Shown: in pieces, positions 56,002-64,000 of the stretch | Numbering within the stretch: the stretch's first letter is position 1 | Layout of the letters: the number at the start of each line of letters is the position of its first letter | Origin: Shewanella phaeophyticola | GTDB lineage: Bacteria > Pseudomonadota > Gammaproteobacteria > Enterobacterales > Shewanellaceae | DNA length: 64,000 nucleotides | Assembly: GCF_025398315.1 (NCBI RefSeq) | Contig: NZ_JAODOQ010000001.1 | Coordinates: 3,906,001 to 3,970,000 of the forward strand | Reading direction: 5' to 3' | Notes under the pieces: model-generated | What the model saw: only the letters and a program-made list of their open reading frames with translations | Databases searched by the model: none | Told to the model about the DNA's origin: nothing | Translations under genes and position numbers: made by a program

Positions 56002-57828
56002 ATGACACGATCGAGAAACACAAGTGAGAATAAATTAAGTCGAATGTTTGGCTTTATTTTAGGATTATTGATTGTTTCTCTAACAGCACCTGTTACAGCT
56101 CAAGTATCACACTCCTTTTTGACAGCAGAAGACGTTGTAAACAATACTCAACAACTTAGCGTAAATGAACAATTAGATGTGATTCACGACATCAATACAC
56201 AACGTTCGGAGCAAGCAAAAATATTGATAGAAGGGCTTGAGCAACAAAGTGTAGAGCAACCATTATCTGATGTACAAACCCTTCGTTTACGTTTATTACG
56301 CTGTTTTAATCTATTAGAGTTTGGGCATTTCGATCAAGCAATCACCTTGTCAACTCAAGGCGAACAGACTGCCAGAGAATTAAAGTACGATACAGCTCGC
56401 CCTTACTTTATGCAATGTGGCGCTACAGCCTATCAGAGCCTTGGCAATACTTTGCAACAACAGCTGCTTACAGAAGAAGCTTTACGCTTGGCTAAACGTT
56501 ATTCAGAAAAACAAGCGATTATCGGTAGTTTATATTTACGCAGTCGACAAAACACTAGCCTCGAAAACTACAATCAATCAATTGAAGACTTGCGCATAGG
56601 TCTTGATATTTATGGTGAGGCGAAGCAGCAATTTCAACCATGGTATTTATTACCAAAATCATATCTACAGGCCGAAATATCTAATGTCTTTTTCTCAATG
56701 GGTGATTTTGAAGAAGCACTTCATTTTGCAGAGATCGCAGCAACCGCCCCTTCAACTTTCGGAAAGCTTAATTTCGCATTTTCTATCAATTTAGCACGCA
56801 TAAATATTGTATTAAAAAACTCAAAGGATGTACTTTTCTATCTTGAAAAAGCTGAAGCGGAACATAACAAGAATACAGCAGAAAGAGATTTTGCAGTTGG
56901 TAATGCACTACTTGCAATCATTAACCTACACGTTGGTAATTACGATTTAGCACAACAACAAGCATTACATAGCATAGAACTATTCACTAAATATCAAGAA
57001 CCTATTTACGTGATGCGTATCAAGCGCACCTTAGCAAAAGTCTACATCGCCCAGCAAAAAGACAATCAAGCATTAACACTGCTCAATGAGATTATTGCGC
57101 AGGCAGCGGAGCTTAAGCAGTATTCAGATCTTGAGGATTTTAATCAAATCGTCAGCGAATACTATGCCGATAAACAACAATTTGAGTCAGCATACCATTA
57201 TCAAATGCAACGCTATAATGCCGCTAAACAAGCCAATAATAAATTAAATAATGCGCATTTTATGCAATATAAAGCCAGATTATCGACTCAAAATGAACCA
57301 AGCGTAAATGAAAAACCAACGACCAATAATATAAATCAAAGCCTGTCTATTGCCGCACTGATTATCCTCTTATTGTCTGTCGGTTTAGTGCTTTTTTTAA
57401 GAAGAAAACCGCTATACGCTAATGACGAACCAAAAGAACAAAGCCAATCACAGATCATTAGTGCCATGCTTAATAATGCTAAGCAAGGCCATTACCAATT
57501 AAGCCTGTTATTAATTAATATCAACCATATTCGTCAGGTCGATGTACCCAATTTACTGCAGCAGTTACAGCTAACCCTAAGAGAGCAAGACCAACTGTTC
57601 CGTCATAATCTTGATGAGCTCATCATTATCTTGCCGCACACCTCAGCCATTGGCGCGACTCGCGTAGTACACCAAATAGAAACGGTATTAAATCTATGGC
57701 CTTCAGATACGAAAACTTACATTGGCGTTGCGAGTTTACAACAGCTAGATACATTTGAAGGGCTAATGAAAAAGGCAGTATTAAACCAATTAAGTAAAAT
57801 GAAACCACAAGAAAACCAGTTAACCTAG
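56002..57828 (+). CDS. Exported TPR protein with membrane anchor and degenerate GGDEF domain
   Basis: 608 residues. A signal peptide or N-terminal anchor spans about 14-34 (VTAQ end). Helical TPR-like repeats fill about 40-420, a transmembrane helix lies near 447-468, and a cytoplasmic domain runs about 485-600. That domain has the fold pattern of diguanylate cyclases (LLLININHIRQV, REQDQLFRHNLDELIIILP, then GATRVVHQIE). The catalytic GGDEF position is NLDEL (536-540), so both glycines and the final Phe are lost and no activity is expected. It is probably a periplasmic-sensing regulator without cyclase activity. It is monocistronic, between leuL (divergent) and recQ (convergent). Confidence 0.8.
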   Translation: MTRSRNTSENKLSRMFGFILGLLIVSLTAPVTAQVSHSFLTAEDVVNNTQQLSVNEQLDVIHDINTQRSEQAKILIEGLEQQSVEQPLSDVQTLRLRLLRCFNLLEFGHFDQAITLSTQGEQTARELKYDTARPYFMQCGATAYQSLGNTLQQQLLTEEALRLAKRYSEKQAIIGSLYLRSRQNTSLENYNQSIEDLRIGLDIYGEAKQQFQPWYLLPKSYLQAEISNVFFSMGDFEEALHFAEIAATAPSTFGKLNFAFSINLARINIVLKNSKDVLFYLEKAEAEHNKNTAERDFAVGNALLAIINLHVGNYDLAQQQALHSIELFTKYQEPIYVMRIKRTLAKVYIAQQKDNQALTLLNEIIAQAAELKQYSDLEDFNQIVSEYYADKQQFESAYHYQMQRYNAAKQANNKLNNAHFMQYKARLSTQNEPSVNEKPTTNNINQSLSIAALIILLLSVGLVLFLRRKPLYANDEPKEQSQSQIISAMLNNAKQGHYQLSLLLININHIRQVDVPNLLQQLQLTLREQDQLFRHNLDELIIILPHTSAIGATRVVHQIETVLNLWPSDTKTYIGVASLQQLDTFEGLMKKAVLNQLSKMKPQENQLT

Positions 57829-57853
57829 CCCAACATTATTCTGACAAATAACC

Positions 57854-57879
57854 GGCTAAAACGTAGCACTAGCCTTTTG
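57854..57879 (+). terminator. Weak terminator after the TPR-GGDEF gene
   Basis: GGCTA pairs with TAGCC around an eleven-base loop and is followed by TTTTG. The stem is short. It overlaps the recQ end. Confidence 0.35.
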
Positions 57880-59717
57880 TCAGATAATCACTGATCTCAT
57901 CTAAAAACTCGCCACCAAAACGGTCAAGTTTTATTTGGCCAACACCGTTAACCGCGAGCATTTCACCTGGGCTGGTTGGCAGCATGGCAGACATTTCTGC
58001 CAAAGTTGCATCGTTAAAGACTAAATAAGGTGGGATATCATGCTGCTCTGCTAATTCGCGGCGTAACAACTTTAAGCGAGCAAACAGTTTTCTATCATAT
58101 TGTTGTGGTGCCCGAGGATTAGTTTTACGTTTGACATCAATTAACTGAATGCGCGGCTCAGCCAACATTAACGATAATTCGGCTTTTAATACTGGCCTTG
58201 CCGCCGGATTTAACTTAATCGATGAACCGCGGGTAATATCTTGGCTAACTAAACCCAAATGGATTAACTGACGGATGACACTGAGCCAATACTCTGTCGA
58301 TTTATCAGCACCAATCCCCCAAGTCGTTAGTTTGTCATGGCCTCTATCAACCACATTTGCAGCTTTAGAGCCTCTGAGTACATCAATCACTTGATGAATA
58401 CCAAACCGCTGTTGTAAACGATAAATGCACGACAACACTTTTTGTGCATCTTCAGTACCGTCATAGCGTTTGGGCGGATCCAAACAAATATCGCAGTTTC
58501 CACAAGGCTCTGATGCCACCTCATCAAAATAATGCAGTAATACTTGGCGACGACAAGTTTGCGCCTCAGCAAAAGCGGCCATGGTATGTAATTTATGAAA
58601 CTCAACTTGTTGTTGCGGCTCATGGTTCAGACTGTTCAATCAAGTGCCTTACTCGACCAATGTCGGCAGGGTCAAATAACATATAAGCTTCAGCATCTAA
58701 GCCATCTCGGCCAGCACGGCCGGTTTCTTGATAATAGGCTTCAATACTTTTAGGGATATCGTAATGCACCACAAAACGCACATTCGATTTATTAATTCCC
58801 ATACCAAAAGCTACCGTAGCCACAACGATATCAACTTGGTCTTTCAAAAATCTGTCTTGCACATCAGCGCGTTCTTCTTGGCTCATCCCTGCATGGTAGG
58901 CTTGCGCATTAAAACCCTGCAAGCGTAGCCGCTCTGCCACTTCATCTACCCGGCGACGGCTACTGCAATATACAATGCCGCTGGCACCATTTTGCACAGT
59001 AACAAACTGACGCAACTGATTGGCAGCGTTTAACTTTTCAGCCACCGTATAACGAATGTTAGGCCGATCAAAACTTGATAGTAAGGTGTATGGCGTAATA
59101 TTCAAACGTTCACAAATACTTAAACGTGTTGCATGATCTGCGGTCGCAGTTAACGCCATTAATGGAATATACGGAAAATATTGTTTCAGCTGACCTAATG
59201 CAGCATATTCAGGCCTAAAATCATGGCCCCACTGACTAATGCAATGCGCTTCGTCTACGGCAAACATGGCAACATCAATTGATTGCAAACGCTCAATAAA
59301 ATCAGGCCTTAATAAACGCTCAGGCGAGACATACAACAACTTAATATCACCGGCATGCAATTTACGTAATACATCTGCACTTTGCTCACGCGGTAATGAT
59401 GAATTGAGATACGCCGCCGCGACACCGCTTTGTAATAAACTGTCAACTTGATCTTTCATCAAGGATATCAATGGTGAAACAACAACCGTCACTCCAGACA
59501 AGACGAGAGCAGGCAATTGGTAACACATACTCTTGCCGCCACCCGTAGGCATAATCACTAGGGTGTCTTGTACCTGTAAACTACGTTCAATGACTTCTCG
59601 CTGCCCTTTACGAAAGGCGCGATATCCAAAGACCTGCTGCAAGCTGGTCGCTAATACGTCCTGCTCAGCTGTAGGGCTGTCTACGGTAGATGTTGGCGTT
59701 GAAGTCAGAATATCCAT
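57869..59717 (-). CDS. recQ: RecQ, 3-prime-to-5-prime DNA helicase (one-base insertion)
   Basis: About 615 residues. The helicase core has MPTGGGKSMCYQLPA, VDEAHCISQWGHDFRPEY and QETGRAGRDG; then the zinc cysteines (CRRQVLL..., CGNCDICLD), a winged helix and a C-terminal HRDC domain. The two frames join at 58624-58628 after HLIEQS, and the 3n+1 span implies one extra base (or two lost). The local GAACC may be a damaged GGNCC site, but this cannot be fixed by eye. An intact GGGCC site stands near 59225. It acts in recombination and stalled-fork processing. Confidence 0.94.
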
Positions 59718-59905
59718 TCACACTATGATGTCATTTAACGGACGGTCATTTTAAAGCACTCGGGCGCAGATGTCTTGAAGCAAAGTACAAATGTCTAACC
59801 TTGCTGGCCGATGATGATTGAGTATTACGCACTTTAGCGTTAGATTAAATACTCTATGCACGCTGAAAATAAATACAAAAATAATAAACAAGACAAGGAT
59901 AGCGC

Positions 59906-60370
59906 ATGACTTCATCGATTCAAGACCAAGCCTTAAAACAAGTTGCAGATATTTTTGACCAACATGTTCCATTTCATAATCTACTCGGGTTAGACATTAA
60001 ACATTACGACATCAATGGGGTTGAAGTTGTGATTAAAATGAAACCCGAACTGATTGGTAATATCCATCAAAACATTCTTCATGGCGGCGTAACGGCCACA
60101 TTACTCGATGTCGTTGGCGGTCTAACAGCCTTTGCAGGCTTGGTCGCAAGCCGTGATGACTGGACAGTTGAAGAGTTGCAACAGCGCTTAACGACCTTAG
60201 GCACCATTGACATGCGGGTTGATTTTTTACGTCCAGGCCGTGGTGAAACATTTACCGGTACTGGTACGGTTATCCGCGCAGGCAATCGGGTATCGGTTTG
60301 CAAGATGGAATTGCACAATGAGTTAGGCACTCATATTGCTTTTGGTACAGGTACTTACATGGTGGGCTAA
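59906..60370 (+). CDS. yigI: YigI-type hotdog-fold thioesterase
   Basis: 154 residues of the PaaI/YigI hotdog family. It has the NIHQNILHGGVTATLLDVVGG helix and the RVDFLRPG and TGTVIRAGNRVSVCKMEL strands. Family members hydrolyse acyl-CoA thioesters; YigI in E. coli acts on medium- to long-chain acyl-CoA. The neighbours recQ and rarD match the E. coli locus, which supports the name. It diverges from recQ. Confidence 0.88.
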   Translation: MTSSIQDQALKQVADIFDQHVPFHNLLGLDIKHYDINGVEVVIKMKPELIGNIHQNILHGGVTATLLDVVGGLTAFAGLVASRDDWTVEELQQRLTTLGTIDMRVDFLRPGRGETFTGTGTVIRAGNRVSVCKMELHNELGTHIAFGTGTYMVG

Positions 60371-60502
60371 CTCGGCAGTTTTAGTCCTTTTGCCACGTTA
60401 AAGTGGCAGCTCACCAATAAAACAAATTGCTTAATAACTTGTATCATCAATGGGGGCGACCTACAATCGCCCCTCTTTCGTTGTTGCCATTGTTGATTCA
60501 TT

Positions 60503-61421
60503 ATGCCGGATTTAGAATATCGTAAAGGGGTGTTCCTCGCGATTTGCGCTTACACCATTTGGGGTGTCGCCCCTTTATATTTCAAATTATTACATCATGT
60601 CCCCGCCACTGACATTTTAATGCACCGTGTTATATGGTCATTTCTGTTTATGATCATTTTGATGCAATTTATAGGTGGATTCAGCCGCTTACGCCTCATT
60701 CTCAAACAACCCAGGCAACTGCTCATTTTGCTAACGACTTCGATATTGATCGCAGCAAACTGGCTTATTTTTATCTGGGCAGTCAATAACGACCACATGC
60801 TTGATGCCAGCTTAGGTTATTTTATTAACCCACTGTTTAACGTATTGTTAGGAATGGTATTTTTAGGTGAGCGCTTACGTAAATTACAATGGCTTGCAGT
60901 CACATTAGCAAGTGTAGGTGTACTGGTACAGTTGATCTCATTTGGCTCAATTCCGTTGGTGTCTTTGGCCTTTGCGGCAAGCTTTGGTTTTTATGGCTTA
61001 TTGCGTAAAAAAGTGAATATTGATGCCAAATCAGGCTTATTGGTCGAAACCGCCATTTTATTACCCGTCGCACTCGGTTACTTATTGATAACGATAGACA
61101 GTTCACCTGTTAGCATGCTAACCAATAACCTCGATCTCAATTTACTCCTAGTGGCCGCGGGCATTGTAACCACCATCCCGCTTTTATGTTTTGCAGGCTC
61201 TGCAGTCAGAATTCCATTTTCTATTTTAGGGTTCTTTCAATACATTGGCACCAAGTATCATGTTTATCTTAGCGGTCAAATTGTTTGATGAGCCTTTCGA
61301 CATAGAGAAAGGCATTACCTTTTGCTTTATCTGGGGAGCACTGGTGATATTTATTAGCGACATGGTACTGCAACGCCAGCGTCAACATGTTGCCACGAAA
61401 AAAACCGCCGCAAAGGCTTAA
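60503..61421 (+). CDS. rarD: RarD, EamA-family transporter (one-base insertion)
   Basis: About 305 residues with ten predicted membrane helices. It has the RarD start RKGVFLAICAYTIWGVAPLYFK and the WLIFIWAVN segment. After GFFQYIG the frame is lost: GGCACCAAG stands where GGCCCAAG (Gly-Pro-Ser) restores IMFILAVKLFDEP and the tail to TAA 61419. The 3n+1 span agrees. The break is at 61247-61252. The substrate is unknown in the family (linked to chloramphenicol sensitivity in Pseudomonas). Its restored stop abuts the stop of the next, convergent gene. Confidence 0.9.
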
Positions 61422-61958
61422 TCAATAGGCTTTTGAAGCAGAAGCGCTCGCATGCAACTTTGCTAGCGCTTTATCTGCATCGATCACGCTAACCATAATC
61501 ACTTTATTTTGGCTAATGGGTAACATAATCACCTGAGCAGGCTTCGTTACCGACAATAAGGCTTTGACGCCATTATTTAATGAAAACCATCCCAAAGAAT
61601 ATCCTGGCATGCCCAAACCATTTGTGCGCCACTTAGCCGCGTATTCTGGCTCTTTAAGCCGGTTGACGACGCGTGCTTGTGCAAAATCCACTTGATTAAT
61701 CTCAATGGTATTTGAATACAGTGGGATATTAACCTGCAACTGTTTGTCATCCCACGACATTGTACTATTAAACGACTGATAAAACGTAAATACAAATAAG
61801 CCCATTAAAGGTAACATTATCCCCAACGTTAAATACTTAGCGTTACTGGGAATGGGTTTGAAAAAAATAAATACCGTTAAACCAAGTAACCCTAACAACA
61901 GTGCAATAAAACTATATATCGCTCCAGAATCCAGTGGAGCTAACTCAATCACATTCAT
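61422..61958 (-). CDS. Small inner-membrane protein with PH-like C-terminal domain
   Basis: 178 residues. Two transmembrane helices (about 13-33 and 43-62) are followed by a soluble domain of beta-strands (STMSWDDKQLQVNIPLYSNTIEINQVD, GWFSLNNGVKALLSVTKP, VIMLPISQNKVIMVSV). The pattern resembles bacterial PH-like membrane proteins. No specific family or function was recognised. It is convergent and directly adjacent to rarD. Confidence 0.7.
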   Translation of the reverse strand: MNVIELAPLDSGAIYSFIALLLGLLGLTVFIFFKPIPSNAKYLTLGIMLPLMGLFVFTFYQSFNSTMSWDDKQLQVNIPLYSNTIEINQVDFAQARVVNRLKEPEYAAKWRTNGLGMPGYSLGWFSLNNGVKALLSVTKPAQVIMLPISQNKVIMVSVIDADKALAKLHASASASKAY

Positions 61959-62001
61959 ACAATCTCTTAATGCAGAGTAAGAATGGGGTTATTTTGCCAT
62001 A

Positions 62002-62028
62002 AAAAATGCCGGATTAACCGGCATTTTT
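62002..62028 (-). terminator. Terminator of argA
   Basis: AAAAATGCCGG and its complement around ATTAA, ending in a T-run on the minus strand (and also on the plus strand), 16 bases past the argA stop. Confidence 0.9.
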
Positions 62029-62043
62029 CATTGTGTGAAACGC

Positions 62044-63394
62044 TTATAAATCGAGTGCAAGAATTTTTGAACGGCGCTGATAGTTATAGAGCTGTTTTTT
62101 CTTGTTAGGTAACTCTTCAACATCAACAATGTTAAAGCCATGCTCTAAAAACCAATGAATGCTGCGTGTTGTTAACGCAAATAAACGCGAGTAACCGCGT
62201 ACTCGTGCCTGACCAATAATGTTATTCAACAAAATACTGCCTCGGTCAGCATCACGATAATCAGGATGCACCACTAAACACGCAAACTCGCCGGCATTGT
62301 CTTCTTCAAACGGATACAGCGCCGCGCAACCAATCACTAAGTTATCGCGCTCGACCAACATAAACTGCTCAATTTCCATTTCGAGCTGCTCACGAGAGCG
62401 ACGCACTAAAATACCCTGTTCTTCCAATGGACGAATTAAGTTTAAAATCCCACCAATATCACCAATGGTTGCACGGCGCAAACGCTCGGCGCTTTGCGTC
62501 ACAATTTGAGTACCAATCCCTTCACGAGAGAACAACTCTTGAAGTAATGCGCCATCATCTAAGTAACTGACTAAATGGCAACGGGGTACACCACGACGAC
62601 AAGCCTCAACACTGGCCTTTAAGAACGCCATTTTACCCACAGAAGTATGATCATCTTCAGACATGGTTTTAAGCATTTCTTCGATATCGTCAGGCATGAG
62701 CTCGGCAATGACTTCGCCATTTTTGCCAATAAGACCATTAGTGTCACTAAAGCCAATAATTTTGTCTGCTTTAAGTTTAATCGCTACCTGAGTAGCAACT
62801 TCTTCAGCGGTTAAGTTAAAGCTCTCCCCCGTAACAGACGCTGCAATAGAGTCCCATCAACACAATACCATTATTGTCTAACTGGCGACGTAAGCCTTGC
62901 GCATCAATACGGCGAACTTTACCACTTAAACAAAAATCAACGCCATCATCGATACCTAATGGCTGAGCAATAACAAAGTTGCCACTCACAACGTTAATCT
63001 GCGCATTTTGCATAGGGGTATTACCCAAACTCATCGATAATCTTGCCGTAATATCAAACTGGGTTGCACCCGCAACTTGTTTAATAATTTTCAGACTTTC
63101 TTCATCAGTAATACGGATGCCATTGTGGTAAACAGGTTCAATACCGGCAGCTTTTAATCCAGCATCAATTTGCGGCCTTGCGCCGTAAACTAAAACCACT
63201 TCAATACCAAGTGAATGCAACAAGGCAACATCATTTAAAATACCGCGAAATTGCGAATGCGCTAATGCCTCGCCACCTAACATGACAACAAACGTTTTAC
63301 CTCTATGCGCATTAACATAAGGAGCAGAATGACGAAATCCATCAACCAATTCAGTGGTTCTCACGGGCAAATTCACCTCGGTGTTGGTAAGCAT
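62044..63394 (-). CDS. argA: ArgA, N-acetylglutamate synthase (one-base insertion)
   Basis: About 449 residues, the usual length of classical ArgA. An N-terminal amino-acid-kinase-like domain (MLGGEALAHSQF, VLVYGARPQID, GIRITD) binds arginine for feedback inhibition; a C-terminal GNAT domain (about 295-440, with VHPDYRDADRGSILL) transfers acetyl from acetyl-CoA to glutamate. After GIVLMG the frame shifts at 62848-62855: GGACTCTATT stands where GGACC is needed for Gly-Pro-Ile. The 3n+1 span agrees. Tandem ArgR boxes lie upstream. Confidence 0.95.
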
Positions 63395-63458
63395 TAAACA
63401 AGCTTGCGTGTGTATGCACCTTGCAAGCTAACATATAGTACGAAGACACGATGGTATT

Positions 63459-63495
63459 GCATTTTAATTCACTTTAAAAGCATTTTATTTCACTT
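63459..63495 (-). promoter_or_regulatory. Tandem ArgR boxes upstream of argA
   Basis: GCATTTTAATTCACTT (63459-63474) and GCATTTTATTTCACTT (63480-63495) are spaced by exactly 21 bp, the spacing of paired 18-bp ARG boxes with a 3-bp gap. On the minus strand they read AAGTGAATTAAAATGC and AAGTGAAATAAAATGC, close to TGAATwwwwATTCA half sites. They lie 65-101 bp before the argA start. Confidence 0.75.
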
Positions 63496-63649
63496 TTAAC
63501 TAAAAGTATTTTGTCATTTTTGTGTGAAAAATTCATTACAGCCAAAAAGTTAGTTAAATGTTAACGTCAATGTAGCTTTACGCACTTTTACTCAGTAAAA
63601 CGACGTAAGTTATCTCATACTCATTATAGGTTAATTTTCTGCGGGCATA

Positions 63650-63677
63650 AAAAAAGCCCCAATAAAGGGGCTTTTTT
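63650..63677 (-). terminator. Terminator of rpmB-rpmG
   Basis: AAAAAAGCCCC and its complement around AATAAA, with T-runs on both strands, 17 bases past the rpmG stop. Confidence 0.92.
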
Positions 63678-63693
63678 AAGATTCAAAAATCAA

Positions 63694-63867
63694 TTACTTG
63701 ATTTTAGCTTCTTTATAGATAACGTGCTGACGAATAACTGGATCAAATTTCTTGATTTCCATTTTCTCAGGCATGTTACGCTTGTTCTTTTCAGTAGTGT
63801 AGAAGTGACCAGTTTTAGCACTAGATACTAATTTGATCTTCTCACGATTACCTTTAGATTTAGCCAT
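63694..63867 (-). CDS. rpmG: RpmG, ribosomal protein bL33
   Basis: 57 residues reading MAKSKGNREKIKLVSS, then TGHFYTTEKNKR and ending QHVIYKEAKIK. This is the cysteine-free form of bL33, so it is not the zinc-binding variant. It follows rpmB by six bases, the conserved rpmB-rpmG operon. Confidence 0.96.
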   Translation of the reverse strand: MAKSKGNREKIKLVSSAKTGHFYTTEKNKRNMPEKMEIKKFDPVIRQHVIYKEAKIK

Positions 63868-63873
63868 TTTCTA

Positions 63874-64000
63874 TTATACCTTCTCGCCACGGGCACGAAG
63901 TTCAGCAACAACAACTTCAATACCTTTCTTGTCGATAATACGAATACCTTTAGTAGATACACGTAATTGTACGAAACGCTTTTCTTCTTCTAACCAAAAA
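63874..64000 (-). CDS. rpmB: RpmB, ribosomal protein bL28 (C-terminal part)
   Basis: The last ~41 residues are visible: FWLEEEKRFVQLRVSTKG, RIIDKKGIEVVVAELRARGEKV, ending at TAA 63874-63876. The start lies beyond the window. Typical bL28 C-terminus. Confidence 0.94.
   Translation of the reverse strand, partial: FWLEEEKRFVQLRVSTKGIRIIDKKGIEVVVAELRARGEKV

Overview
The window looks like a piece of a marine gammaproteobacterial chromosome, most likely Shewanella. Three things suggest this: the gene order pdhR-ampE-ampD / nadC / pilABCD-coaE-zapD-yacG-mutT, a complete mraZ-to-lpxC division and cell-wall cluster without ddlB, and leuABCD, recQ-yigI-rarD and argA-rpmG-rpmB nearby. Base composition is moderate to AT-rich. 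The organism is inferred from family recognition and synteny; no database search was possible.

Layout. 1-2.0 kb (minus): the start of pdhR with two PdhR operators, then ampE and ampD. 2.1-10.5 kb (plus): nadC, a 16-copy heptamer repeat, the type IV pilus genes pilA-pilB-pilC-pilD, then coaE, zapD, yacG and mutT. 10.5-24.6 kb (minus): two rRNA operons in direct tandem. The promoter-proximal one (18.2-24.5 kb) carries tRNA-Ile and tRNA-Ala in its spacer and a 5S / tRNA-Thr / 5S tail. The second (10.9-16.6 kb) has no tRNA. They are separated by transposon debris: IS66 pieces, a MITE-like element inserted in one of them, and a possible helix-turn-helix relic. A second transposase fragment lies beyond the distal operon. 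24.7-46.0 kb (minus): secA, an M23 peptidase, dciA (plus strand), lpxC, ftsZ, ftsA, ftsQ, murC, murG, ftsW, murD, mraY, murF, murE, ftsI, ftsL, rsmH and mraZ, with an MraZ-type operator and promoter at the head. 46-50.5 kb: a non-coding, possibly decayed stretch, a small basic protein, glpK and a FadL-type porin. 50.7-55.8 kb (minus): leuABCD with a leucine-rich leader peptide and attenuator. 56-64 kb: a TPR protein with a degenerate GGDEF domain, recQ, yigI, rarD, a small membrane protein, argA with tandem ArgR boxes, rpmG and the end of rpmB.

The most striking result concerns the sequence itself. About fourteen protein genes, including the essential mraY, murF, murG and ftsI, are broken by small indels or a nonsense codon. 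Nearly every break lies where the restored protein requires a GGNCC motif. The two rRNA operons and three 5S genes differ from each other and from universally conserved rRNA at the same motif, mostly as G2-to-A, C4-to-T or one-base indels. The simplest reading is that these are systematic base-calling errors at a methylated motif, not real mutations. That would mean the genes are intact and the host carries a GGNCC-specific (Sau96I-like) cytosine methyltransferase. The affected genes are therefore annotated at full length, with each break described.
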